In this document: one piece after another, positions 1-7,384 of the stretch | How the letters are laid out: each line of letters opens with the position of its first letter | How positions within the stretch are numbered: the stretch's first letter is position 1 | Position numbers and translations under genes: made by a program | NCBI RefSeq assembly: GCF_026342735.1 | Contig: NZ_JAPEMM010000001.1 | Coordinates: 434,001 to 498,000 of the forward strand | DNA: 64,000 bases | DNA from: Streptomyces sp. NBC_00193 | Lineage (GTDB): Bacteria > Actinomycetota > Actinomycetes > Streptomycetales > Streptomycetaceae | Direction: 5' to 3' | Notes under the pieces: generated by a model | The model's database searches: none | What the model was told of the DNA's origin: nothing | The model's input: only the letters and a program-made list of their open reading frames with translations

Positions 1-74
1 AAGCGGAGATGGCGGCGCTCGTGGCCTCGGGCGGCGGATCTCCGGGCGTGCGCTGGGACCTCAGCGGAGCGTAG
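1..74 (+). CDS. C-terminal end of an unidentified gene (partial)
   Basis: An open frame enters from the left edge and runs 23 codons to a TAG stop at 72-74, ending in VRWDLSGA. Its last bases overlap the stop codon of the converging mmuM-like gene, a common arrangement in compact actinobacterial DNA. Codon third positions are mostly G or C, as expected for coding sequence here. The piece is too short to assign a family, and it could be a chance open frame. Confidence 0.45.
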   Translation, partial: AEMAALVASGGGSPGVRWDLSGA

Positions 75-972
75 CGGCCAGTTCCGCGATGCGGTCGGGT
101 CCGATCCGGCAGCAGCCGCCGATGAGGCGGGCTCCGGTGCGTCGCCAGGCGGCCGTGGGCCAGGGGGCGGGGGCGGCCGGGGCCCGCCAGGTGGTGGTGG
201 CGGGCTCCCAGACCGAGCCGTCGTTGGGGTAGGCGAGCAGCGGTTTCGCGGTGACGGCGGCGGCCGCTTCGAGGGCGGGCAGGACCTCCGCCGGGTCGCA
301 GCAGTTCACGCCGACGGCGATGACCTGCGGGGACCCGGCGGCGAGGGCGAAGGCCTCGGCCAGGGGCTGCCCGGCCCGGGTGCGGCCGTCCGCCACCGTG
401 TAGCTCAGCCAGGCGCGGGCTCCGCTCTCGGCGAGCACGGTGAGCAGGGCTTCGGCCTCGGTGGCGTCCGGGACGGTCTCCAGGGCCAGGAGGTCGGGGC
501 CCTCGGCCAGCAGCGCCGCGATCCGGGGCCGGTGGAAGTCGGCCAGCTCCCGCACGCTCAGGCCGTACCGGCCGCGGTACTCGGAGCCGTCCGCCAGCAC
601 CGCCCCGTACGGGCCCACGGACGCGGCGACCCACACCCCGCGCTCCGCGGCCCGGGCCGCCTGGTCGGCCAGCCGCACGCTGCGCCGCAGCAGGGCGGTG
701 GTGCGCTCCGGGCCGTAGCCGCGCCGGGCGAAGGCGGCGTACCCCACCTGGTAGCTCGCGGTGATCAGCACCTCGGCGCCGGCCCGGGCGTAGGCGGTGT
801 GGGCGGCCGCCACCTGCTCCGGCCGCTCGGCGAGGACCCGGCCCGTCCACAGGCCGCCGGACAGGTCGCAGCCCTGGTCGGCGAGCTGGTTGCTCAGCCC
901 GCCGTCCAGGAGCACGGTCCGCCCGCCGGGGCCTGCCAGGGCCTCGGCGAGCGGCCGGGATGCGCGGGGCAC
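61..972 (-). CDS. mmuM: Homocysteine S-methyltransferase
   Basis: A 303-residue protein of the Pfam S-methyl_trans family, which moves a methyl group from S-methylmethionine (or S-adenosylmethionine) to homocysteine to make methionine in the cytosol. The substrate-binding start LLDGGLSNQL lies near residue 21. The zinc ligands are visible as GVNCC near residue 221 and GGCC near residue 286, the three-Cys pattern of the family. Length matches MmuM of other bacteria. The ATG start gives the full N-terminal strand. It ends against the tail of a converging gene and is followed upstream, on the same strand, by an F420-type oxidoreductase whose stop is 13 nt from this start, so the two may be co-transcribed. 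The exact methyl donor is inferred from the family. Confidence 0.9.
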   Translation of the reverse strand: MPRASRPLAEALAGPGGRTVLLDGGLSNQLADQGCDLSGGLWTGRVLAERPEQVAAAHTAYARAGAEVLITASYQVGYAAFARRGYGPERTTALLRRSVRLADQAARAAERGVWVAASVGPYGAVLADGSEYRGRYGLSVRELADFHRPRIAALLAEGPDLLALETVPDATEAEALLTVLAESGARAWLSYTVADGRTRAGQPLAEAFALAAGSPQVIAVGVNCCDPAEVLPALEAAAAVTAKPLLAYPNDGSVWEPATTTWRAPAAPAPWPTAAWRRTGARLIGGCCRIGPDRIAELAATLR

Positions 973-985
973 GGTGTCCGTCCCG

Positions 986-1909
986 TCAGCCGAGCTGGGA
1001 CTGGACCCGGGAGGAGATCAGCTCCAGGTGGTCCAGGTCGGCGAGGTCGAGCACCTGGAGGTAGAGCCGGGAGGAGCCGACCGCCTCGTAGGCCGCGATC
1101 CGGTCCACCACCTCGGCCGGGGAGCCGGCCAGGCCGTTGGCCTTGAGTTCCGCCACGTCCCGGCCGATGGCGGCGGCCCGCCGGGCCACCTCGGCGTCGT
1201 CCTTGCCCACGCAGACGACGAGCGCGTTGGAGTAGACGAGGTCGCCGGGCTTGCGGCCGGCCTCCTCCAGGGCCGTACGGACCCGGCCGAACTGCCGCTC
1301 GCTGTCCGCGATCGAGGCGAACGGCATGTTGAACTCGTCCGCGTACCGGGCGGCGAGGCGCGGGGTGCGCTTCGCGCCGTGGCCGCCGATCAGGACCGGG
1401 ATCTTGTCCTGGGCCGGCTTGGGCAGCGCCGGGGAGTTCTCCACCTGGTAGTGGACGCCCGCGTAGTCGAAGGTGGCGCCGGGCTCGGTGGCCCACAGAC
1501 CCGTGACGATCTCCAGCTGTTCTTCCAGCCGGGCGAGGCGCTCGGCCGGGAAGGGGATGCCGTACGCCTTGTGCTCCTCCTCGAACCAGCCTGCGCCCAG
1601 GCCGAGTTCGATCCGACCGCCCGACATCTGGTCGACCTGCGCGACCTGGATGGCCAGCACGCCGGGGAGCCGGAAGGTGCCGGCCGTCATCAGGGTGCCC
1701 AGCCGGATCCGCTTGGTCTCGCGGGCCAGGCCGGCCAGGGTGATCCAGGCGTCGGTGGGACCGGGCAGACCGTCGGCCGCACCCATGCGCAGGTAGTGGT
1801 CCGAGCGGAAGAAGGCGTCGAAGCCGAGGTCCTCGGTGGCCTTGGCGACGCTCAGGAGGGTGTCGTAGCTCGCGCCCTGCTGGGGCTCGGTGAAGATACG
1901 GAGATCCAT
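986..1909 (-). CDS. LLM-class F420-dependent (or FMN) oxidoreductase
   Basis: A 307-residue luciferase-like monooxygenase-fold protein. The family uses F420 or FMN to oxidise or reduce small organic substrates. Family landmarks are the N-terminal strand DLRIFTEPQ, the DHYLRMG segment near residue 37 where other members bind cofactor, the SGGRIELGLGAGW motif near residue 95, and the PVLIGGHGAKR motif near residue 172. Length is typical of TIGR-class F420 members in actinobacteria. The start ATG is chosen because the TIM-barrel begins directly after it. It probably forms a two-gene unit with the downstream methyltransferase. Substrate is unknown. Confidence 0.88.
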   Translation of the reverse strand: MDLRIFTEPQQGASYDTLLSVAKATEDLGFDAFFRSDHYLRMGAADGLPGPTDAWITLAGLARETKRIRLGTLMTAGTFRLPGVLAIQVAQVDQMSGGRIELGLGAGWFEEEHKAYGIPFPAERLARLEEQLEIVTGLWATEPGATFDYAGVHYQVENSPALPKPAQDKIPVLIGGHGAKRTPRLAARYADEFNMPFASIADSERQFGRVRTALEEAGRKPGDLVYSNALVVCVGKDDAEVARRAAAIGRDVAELKANGLAGSPAEVVDRIAAYEAVGSSRLYLQVLDLADLDHLELISSRVQSQLG

Positions 1910-2109
1910 GTCTCCATCCTGCCCCTTCGGCCCCGGCCGGGTGAATCTGCGTCAACCGGGCGGTCGCCGCCGCCCGTGCCAGTGACCAGCCCGGATGGGG
2001 ATCGTTGGCTCGGACGGAGCCGGACCGCCCGGCCCGCGCGCCGGCGGCCTTCGCCGGTGCGTCCACCGCCCCCTTCCGCCCCGGAAGGGCCAGGGCCGAG
2101 GAGGCCGCC

Positions 2110-2397
2110 ATGTCCCAGGAGTCCGCGCCGGAGACCCGCCGGCAATCGCGTCAGGACTGCCAGACCGGACAGGCAGCGCACGACCCCGCACGCCAGGAGT
2201 CCGCGGTACCCGCCCAGGGCGGCGCACCGAAGGGCCTGCTGCAGCAGATGGAAGAGCTGATGGCGGCCCTGAACGCCGACCTCTCGCAGCTCGACGCCGA
2301 CCTCCAGTCCTCCACCGACCGCAGCCCCGGCACTGCGCTGCACCAGGACGGCCGCACCCCGGAGACCGGAGACCGCCCGGCCTACCGCTCCTCCTGA
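2110..2397 (+). CDS. Small hypothetical protein, Gln/Ala-rich
   Basis: A 95-residue protein read from ATG 2110, preceded by GAGGAGG at a good distance. The frame stays open further upstream, but nothing there looks coding and the ribosome site fixes the start. The N-terminal half is polar and low-complexity (many Q, E, S). The middle segment KGLLQQMEELMAALNADL looks like a short amphipathic coiled coil with leucine every three to four residues. No signal peptide, membrane segment or catalytic motif is visible. Function is unknown. Confidence 0.6.
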   Translation: MSQESAPETRRQSRQDCQTGQAAHDPARQESAVPAQGGAPKGLLQQMEELMAALNADLSQLDADLQSSTDRSPGTALHQDGRTPETGDRPAYRSS

Positions 2398-2516
2398 CCG
2401 ACCGCCCGGGTCCCGTCGCCCGCGACGGGACCCCACCGAAACACCCCGAACACCAAACCAGCCCGAACACCGAAGCACCCCGACTCAGGCGCCCCCGGCT
2501 CGGGCGCGGCCCCGGC

Positions 2517-3002
2517 TCAGGCCACGCCGGAGGCAGATCCTCGTTCGCGGACGGCCATCCTGCGCAGGATCGCCCGGACGCGGTCGCTCGACTCGTCGGC
2601 CGCGTCTATCGACTCTATGCACTGCCAGTACAGACCCTCGTCGTCCGTCCCGCAGGCCACCCCGACCAGCGCTATGCCCACTTCGCCGAGCAGCGCCTGG
2701 AGTCCGAGCAACGCCTGCCGGGCGTCCGTCACCTCGGTCAACTGCGCAGCCCTGGGCGGGAGATCGGGCGCATACCCCTCTCCGCGCAGAGCCGCCCGGT
2801 CGAGCACCCCGCAGCCCCTGCCCCCCGCTTCGCCCAGCCCCCGTGCCTCCGATCTCAGCTCCGGCGGCCCGGTGACCGCCAGCCAGCTGCCAATGCCCTG
2901 CGCGAGGGCCTGCGCCTGCCAGGCCTCGCCCACGATGTCCCAAGCCGCCCCGCTCTGCGCCAGCGCGTGCCGGCCGGCTGCGATGAGCCGTACCGCGTCC
3001 AT
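2517..3002 (-). CDS. Hypothetical protein, DUF6099-like
   Basis: A 161-residue, alanine-rich, mainly helical protein that starts MDAVRLIAAGRHALAQS. An in-frame GTG/ATG further upstream would add about 20 residues, but the start at 3002 follows a GGGGA-type site. The pattern of the first helix recalls a Streptomyces-only family of unknown function (DUF6099; from memory, not searched). There are no membrane segments and no clear ligand motif. It is followed in the same direction, after 124 nt, by nothing obvious; its downstream neighbour converges. Confidence 0.65.
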   Translation of the reverse strand: MDAVRLIAAGRHALAQSGAAWDIVGEAWQAQALAQGIGSWLAVTGPPELRSEARGLGEAGGRGCGVLDRAALRGEGYAPDLPPRAAQLTEVTDARQALLGLQALLGEVGIALVGVACGTDDEGLYWQCIESIDAADESSDRVRAILRRMAVRERGSASGVA

Positions 3003-3126
3003 ATGCCGTCCCCCGTCCGCACGACATCTTGCCGTTCTCTCCACTACCCAGAGTGAGGGCAACGGGCCGGTAAAGCCAGGGGTATTCGGAAATTGTGGAC
3101 ACCGAAGATGGTTGTGGATATCGCCA

Positions 3127-3519
3127 TCACTCCGAAGAGTGACGATCTGCCCCCGAAGCGCCCGGGACGGGGAACCTCAGCTCGTTCCGGTCGATCTTCG
3201 CGGCGAGCGCATCCAGCACATCGACCCCGAGAACCTCACAGAACTGCAGCAGGTAGGCGAGTACGTCCGCCACCTCATCGGCCACTCTGTGTGCGGTGTC
3301 CGGCTTCTCCATGACCTTGGCGGACTGTTCGGGCGTCAGCCACTGGAAGATCTCCACCAGTTCGGCCGCCTCGACGCTCAGCGCCACCGCCAGGTTCTTG
3401 GGCGTGTGGAAGGGTTCCCACCCGCGCGCCGCCGCGAACTCGGCCAGCCGCCGCTGGAGCCGGTCGATCCGCTCACCGGCATCCTTCTCTTCCCCGGTCA
3501 CTCCACGCTCTTCACTCAT
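3127..3519 (-). CDS. MazG-like nucleotide pyrophosphohydrolase
   Basis: A 130-residue all-alpha NTP pyrophosphohydrolase of the MazG/RS21-C6 (dCTPase-like) family, which hydrolyses nucleoside triphosphates to monophosphate and pyrophosphate, often for nucleotide-pool cleaning. The metal-binding pattern is readable: SVEAAELVEIFQW near residue 47 supplies the ExxE pair, and the downstream DEVADVLAYLL near residue 83 supplies the ExxD pair. PFHTPKNLAVAL is the conserved entry helix. Length fits the short single-domain form. Its ATG overlaps the stop of the upstream ATPase gene by 4 nt (ATGA), so the two are translationally coupled. Preferred nucleotide is unknown. Confidence 0.9.
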   Translation of the reverse strand: MSEERGVTGEEKDAGERIDRLQRRLAEFAAARGWEPFHTPKNLAVALSVEAAELVEIFQWLTPEQSAKVMEKPDTAHRVADEVADVLAYLLQFCEVLGVDVLDALAAKIDRNELRFPVPGASGADRHSSE

Positions 3520-4856
3520 GCACCCAGGTCTACCACCGAGACCCCCGCGACCCCGCGGGCGGCCGTCGCGCAGGCCTCGCCCGCGGAGGCGGCCAGCCTG
3601 ACCTGCCCGCGCCCGCACGCCAGTACGGCCAGCCGCAGCAGTTCGGCGGTCTGCGGGCCGTCCAGGTCCCGGTCGAAGCCGTCCGCGAGCACCGCCAGCG
3701 TCTGCCGTGCGGCGGGCAGTTCGGCCGCCGGGTCCACGTCCAGGACCCCCGGCCCGGTCAGCAGCACCAGCGCGAGCGCGAGGAAGCGCAGCTCGCCCGC
3801 GCCCAGCCGGGCCAGCTCGGTGGCGGGCCTCGACGGGCCCCGGTCCAGCAGGCCGGTGACCGGGCCGCCCTCGGGAGCCCGTACGTCCAACCCCGCCACC
3901 CACCCCGCGCACCCGGTCCGGGCGGCCCCGGTGAGCAGCGCGTACCGGGTGCCGCACTCCAGGCGGGTCCGGCGCAGTACGTCGGCCAGGTTGGCGCAGT
4001 CGGCCAGCAACCGCCCCTCCCCCGGCGCGACGGGCGCCCTCATCCGCTCCGGGCGGGGGTCGCAGGGAAACACCGAGCGCAGCGCGACCACCACTTGCTC
4101 GGCGGCGGCCAGCACCTGCCGCTGCCCCTCGGTGGCCCCGGCCACGCGCAGCGGGAGCAGCGCGGTCCCGAGCCGGTCGTCGGGCAGCGGGGCCCGGGTG
4201 ACCCCGGTGGATCCCCCGGTCAGCCAGGCCGCCTGGACGGACCGTCGCCCGGGGTCGCGCAGTGCGGTGGCGAGGAGGACCTGCCCGTCCACCGAGAGCC
4301 GTTCCCCGACGATCCGCAGCGCGGGCTCCGCCTGGACGGCGAGGTCGAGCCGGACCGGCCCGGCGGGGCCGTCGACCGTACAGCCGATCCGGAACCCCCG
4401 TCGCCGCTCCGCGTCGGGCGCCGCCCGGTCGGGGATCCGGGCCCGCGGATCGGGGAACACTTCTTCCAGGGTGGCCCCGGCGCCCAGGGCGGCCAGCGCC
4501 CCGTAGGCCTCCAGCACCTGGGACTTGCCGCTCCCGCTCGGCCCGGCGAAGAAGGTGACGGGCCCGAGCGCGAACCGGGCCCCCCGGTGTGCCCCGTAGG
4601 CGGAAAGCCGCAACTCGGTCACGGCCGGCCGCAGGTGCCTGACGCCGTCAACGAGGGCCGAGGCAGGAGCCACGGCCTGGGCGGGCACCCGACCCGGGGC
4701 CGGAGCCGAGGCCGGAGCCGGAGCCGGAGTCTCTAATCCCGGACCGGCGGGCACGGCCGAAGCAGCGGAAGCAGCCGAAACCGCGGAAGCAGCAGGCTCG
4801 GACAGCGCCGCGGAAGGCACCGCGCACGGCGCCGAAGTGGGGAGGTGGGAGGTCAT
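3516..4856 (-). CDS. AAA/ABC-like ATPase of unknown function
   Basis: A 446-residue protein. The first ~75 residues are a low-complexity Ala/Pro/Ser stretch of repeated PAPASAPAP type. A P-loop AGPSGSGKSQVLEAYGAL follows near residue 107, then about 200 residues of mixed alpha/beta, a loop LARLGAGELRFLALALVLL near residue 360 that resembles the signature region of SMC/RecF-like ATPases, and DPAAELPA where a Walker B would be expected. That suggests an ABC-type ATPase fold without a helicase or nuclease domain. The start ATG at 4856 follows GGGAGGT. Coupled by a 4-nt overlap to the MazG-like gene. Partner and role are unknown. Confidence 0.75.
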   Translation of the reverse strand: MTSHLPTSAPCAVPSAALSEPAASAVSAASAASAVPAGPGLETPAPAPASAPAPGRVPAQAVAPASALVDGVRHLRPAVTELRLSAYGAHRGARFALGPVTFFAGPSGSGKSQVLEAYGALAALGAGATLEEVFPDPRARIPDRAAPDAERRRGFRIGCTVDGPAGPVRLDLAVQAEPALRIVGERLSVDGQVLLATALRDPGRRSVQAAWLTGGSTGVTRAPLPDDRLGTALLPLRVAGATEGQRQVLAAAEQVVVALRSVFPCDPRPERMRAPVAPGEGRLLADCANLADVLRRTRLECGTRYALLTGAARTGCAGWVAGLDVRAPEGGPVTGLLDRGPSRPATELARLGAGELRFLALALVLLTGPGVLDVDPAAELPAARQTLAVLADGFDRDLDGPQTAELLRLAVLACGRGQVRLAASAGEACATAARGVAGVSVVDLGA

Positions 4857-4923
4857 GCGCGGGACGGTACGGGCCGCCGGACCCCCCGTGGGTCCGGCGA
4901 ACCGTTCCGCCCGCGGGACCTTC

Positions 4924-5319
4924 CTACGATCGGGGGACGGCAGCGGCTGCGATCCCCTCCACCTCGGTCCCGACGGGCGCCAGCAGGAAGACGTTGCGGT
5001 CGACCCGGTGCATCCCGCTGCCCAGGCCGAAGACCACGCCACTGCTGAAGTCCAGGATCCGCTTGGCGACTTCGCCGTCCGCGCCCGTGAGGTCCAGCAG
5101 CACCGGGATCTGCGCGATCAGGTACTCCGCCACCTCCCGCGCGTCCGCGAAGACCTGGACCCGGATCACCACGAAGCGCCGCTGCTCCGCCGCGGACGCC
5201 CCGGGAACCGTGGGGATCGTGCGGTGATCCACCCGGGAGGGCCACTCGTTGCGACTCCGCAGGGGGACCACCTGCGCGAGCCCCTCCCACTGTTCGTCGG
5301 TGACGTCGTACCTGCTCAC
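4924..5319 (-). CDS. SepF-like cell division protein
   Basis: A 131-residue SepF-family protein (Pfam SepF, formerly DUF552). SepF binds FtsZ and anchors the Z ring at the membrane. The core is visible as a beta/alpha unit: VIRVQVFADAREVAEYL, then PVLLDLTGADGEVAKRILDFSSGVVFGLGS, ending with the hydrophobic strand NVFLLAP. It has no long acidic linker and no clear N-terminal membrane helix, and it is not in the ftsZ cluster, so it is probably one of the extra SepF paralogues (SflA/SflB type) of Streptomyces rather than the main SepF. The start is GTG 5319. That it has a role in division is inferred from the family. Confidence 0.85.
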   Translation of the reverse strand: MSRYDVTDEQWEGLAQVVPLRSRNEWPSRVDHRTIPTVPGASAAEQRRFVVIRVQVFADAREVAEYLIAQIPVLLDLTGADGEVAKRILDFSSGVVFGLGSGMHRVDRNVFLLAPVGTEVEGIAAAAVPRS

Positions 5320-5443
5320 CAGGCCGCCTCGGCCTTGCGCTTCATGTGCATCCCCCCATCCTCTCGCGTTTCACCCGTTCAGCCCAACACCGACACGAGG
5401 CAGCCGGGGAGCACCTCCGACTACCCCCCACCCGCCCCGTAGG

Positions 5444-5462
5444 TTAGGTTAGGCATACCTAA
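5444..5462 (+). promoter_or_regulatory. DmdR/IdeR-type iron box
   Basis: The 19-mer TTAGGTTAGGCATACCTAA matches the actinobacterial iron-box consensus TTAGGTTAGGCTCACCTAA at 17 of 19 positions. It lies 40 nt before the start of the DUF2470 gene, a position suited to repression by a DtxR-family regulator with ferrous iron. No regulator gene is in the window. Confidence 0.85.
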
Positions 5463-5501
5463 GTACGTGCCATCTCGCCACTCGGGACGACGGAGATCCA
5501 C

Positions 5502-6233
5502 ATGCACCTGCCCCTGCTGCTCCCCACCGACGCCGAGCGGGTCCGGTCCGTCCTGGCCGCCGCCCACTCCATGACCGTCGTCACCGACGGGCAGCGCACG
5601 GAGATCCGCCACCTCGACGGCACCGACCCCCTCGGCCGGCTGCACCTGCACCCCGCCGAACCGGGCGGCGGCGCCGAGCACCGCCCCGCGATCCGGCTGG
5701 AGTTCACGGACATCGCGCCGACTCCCGTACGGGACCGCGTGCGCGCCCGGGTCACCCTCGTCGGCCGCCTGCTCACCCCCTTCGCCGCATCCGCGGACGA
5801 GGGCTCCGGATCCACCTGCATGGAGTTCGGCCGGGCCGTCCTCGAAACCGCCGACGGCGCCCGCTCGTACGTCGGTCTCGACGAGCTGGACGCGGCCCGC
5901 GTCGACCCGCTCGCCCCCTACGAGGCCGGGATGCTGACCCATCTCCTCGACGACCACGCCGAACTCGTCACCCTCCTGCTCCGCCTGGTCCGGCCGCAGC
6001 CCGCGACGGAGGCGCAGTCGAAGGCGGGCGCCGGGTCCGCCGTCCTGCGCGCGCTGCCGCTCGCCATGGACCGGTACGGGATCACCCTGCGCCTGGAGGA
6101 ACGCCGCGGCCACCAGGACGTACGGATCCCCTTCCCCTCCCCGCTCGACGACGTGGAGCAGTCCGGGGCGCAGATCCAGGCCCTGTTCAGCGCGGCCCGG
6201 CGCAGCTCGCACCGCAACACGCTCCCCGCCTGA
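5502..6233 (+). CDS. DUF2470-domain protein, iron-box controlled
   Basis: A 243-residue cytosolic protein resembling actinobacterial DUF2470 proteins, a domain also found at the C terminus of HugZ-type haem-handling enzymes. The conserved entry AERVRSVLAAAHSMTVVTDG is at residues 12-31, and the split-barrel-like strands follow (LEFTDIAPTPVRDRVRARVT near residue 67, then a strand/helix LLTHLLDDHAELVTLLLRL near residue 145). No membrane segment is present. The strong iron box 40 nt upstream implies expression in iron starvation, consistent with a role in haem or siderophore iron handling; that role is inference. The ATG at 5502 is the first in-frame start after the box. Confidence 0.8.
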   Translation: MHLPLLLPTDAERVRSVLAAAHSMTVVTDGQRTEIRHLDGTDPLGRLHLHPAEPGGGAEHRPAIRLEFTDIAPTPVRDRVRARVTLVGRLLTPFAASADEGSGSTCMEFGRAVLETADGARSYVGLDELDAARVDPLAPYEAGMLTHLLDDHAELVTLLLRLVRPQPATEAQSKAGAGSAVLRALPLAMDRYGITLRLEERRGHQDVRIPFPSPLDDVEQSGAQIQALFSAARRSSHRNTLPA

Positions 6234-6317
6234 GCGGCCCTCCACGGAGCCGGTCATTCCGGAAAAAGGCCCCGAGGGCTCGGAATACGGGCGTCGGGCC
6301 CCCCGTTGGGGATGATC

Positions 6318-7238
6318 ATGAAGGCAATCACATACACCGCATACGGAACACCTGACATCCTCACCCTCACCGAGGTTCCGGAGCCCAAGGTCGCTCCGGG
6401 CGAGGTGCTCGTCCGGGTCAAGGCCGCCGGCGTGAACCCGGTGGACTGGAAGCTCGCCTCCGGGTACCTCGACTCGATCCTCGAAGTCCGCTACCCGGTC
6501 ATACCCGGCTGGGACGTCGCGGGAGTCGTCGAAGCGGTCGGCGAGGACACCTTCGACTACGCCGTCGGCGACGAGGTGTACGGCTACGTCCGCAAGGAGT
6601 GGGTGGAGCTGGGCACTTACGCCGAGCTGGTCTCCGCCCCCGTCCGCACCCTCGCCCGCAAGCCGCGCGAGCTGACCTTCGAGCAGGCCGCCGGCATCCC
6701 GCTGGCCGGGCTCACCGCCTACCAGTCGCTCACCCGCGTGGGGCTCAAGGCCGGCGAGACCGTGCTCATCCACTCCGCCGCCGGCGGCACCGGCTCCTTC
6801 GGCGTGCAGATCGCCGTCGCGCTCGGCCTGCGCGTCATCGGCACGGCCGGCGCGCACAACCACGACTACCTGCGCTCGCTGGGCGCCGAGCCGGTCCTGT
6901 ACGGCGAGGGCTTTGCCGACCGGGTCCGCGAGCTGGCGCCCGAAGGGGTGGACGCCGCCCTGGACTTCTTCGGCGACGACGTCATCCCGGCGCTCCGGTC
7001 CCTGGTCAGGGAGGAGCGCCGGGTGGTTTCCATCGTCGACCACACCGCGGCCGCCCAGGGCGCGCACCAGCTGTGGGTCCGCCCGGACACCGCCGACCTG
7101 ACCTTCCTGGGCCGGCTCGCGGACGAGGGCAAGCTGACGGTCAACGTGGAGCACGCCCTGCCGCTCGCCGAGGCGGCGAAGGCCTGGGAGCTGAGCGCCA
7201 CGGGCCGCACCCGCGGCAAGATCGTCCTGACCGTCTGA
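6318..7238 (+). CDS. NADP-dependent quinone oxidoreductase-like protein (MDR superfamily)
   Basis: A 306-residue medium-chain dehydrogenase/reductase of the zinc-free quinone oxidoreductase branch. Landmarks are the N-terminal GroES-like fold with VLVRVKAAGVNPVDWKL near residue 27, the GWDVAGVVEAVG motif near residue 64, and the Rossmann nucleotide site HSAAGGTGSFGVQIA near residue 153. Zinc ligands are absent, as in the QOR/Zta branch. The family reduces quinones or enones with NADPH. Two ATGs are possible (6312 and 6318); 6318 has GGGGA just upstream. Stands alone between the DUF2470 gene and a secreted-protein gene. Confidence 0.9.
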   Translation: MKAITYTAYGTPDILTLTEVPEPKVAPGEVLVRVKAAGVNPVDWKLASGYLDSILEVRYPVIPGWDVAGVVEAVGEDTFDYAVGDEVYGYVRKEWVELGTYAELVSAPVRTLARKPRELTFEQAAGIPLAGLTAYQSLTRVGLKAGETVLIHSAAGGTGSFGVQIAVALGLRVIGTAGAHNHDYLRSLGAEPVLYGEGFADRVRELAPEGVDAALDFFGDDVIPALRSLVREERRVVSIVDHTAAAQGAHQLWVRPDTADLTFLGRLADEGKLTVNVEHALPLAEAAKAWELSATGRTRGKIVLTV

Positions 7239-7384
7239 ACGTCCTGACCGTCAGAACGTCCGACGTGCCGGGCGCAAGGCGGCGTGCCCCAAGGCGGCGT
7301 GAGGGGCGTGGGACCGTGGGGGGTGGCTGCGTTCGCGGACGCACACACCTCTAGCATGTGCTCCTCACGTTCCTTGGGGGGATC

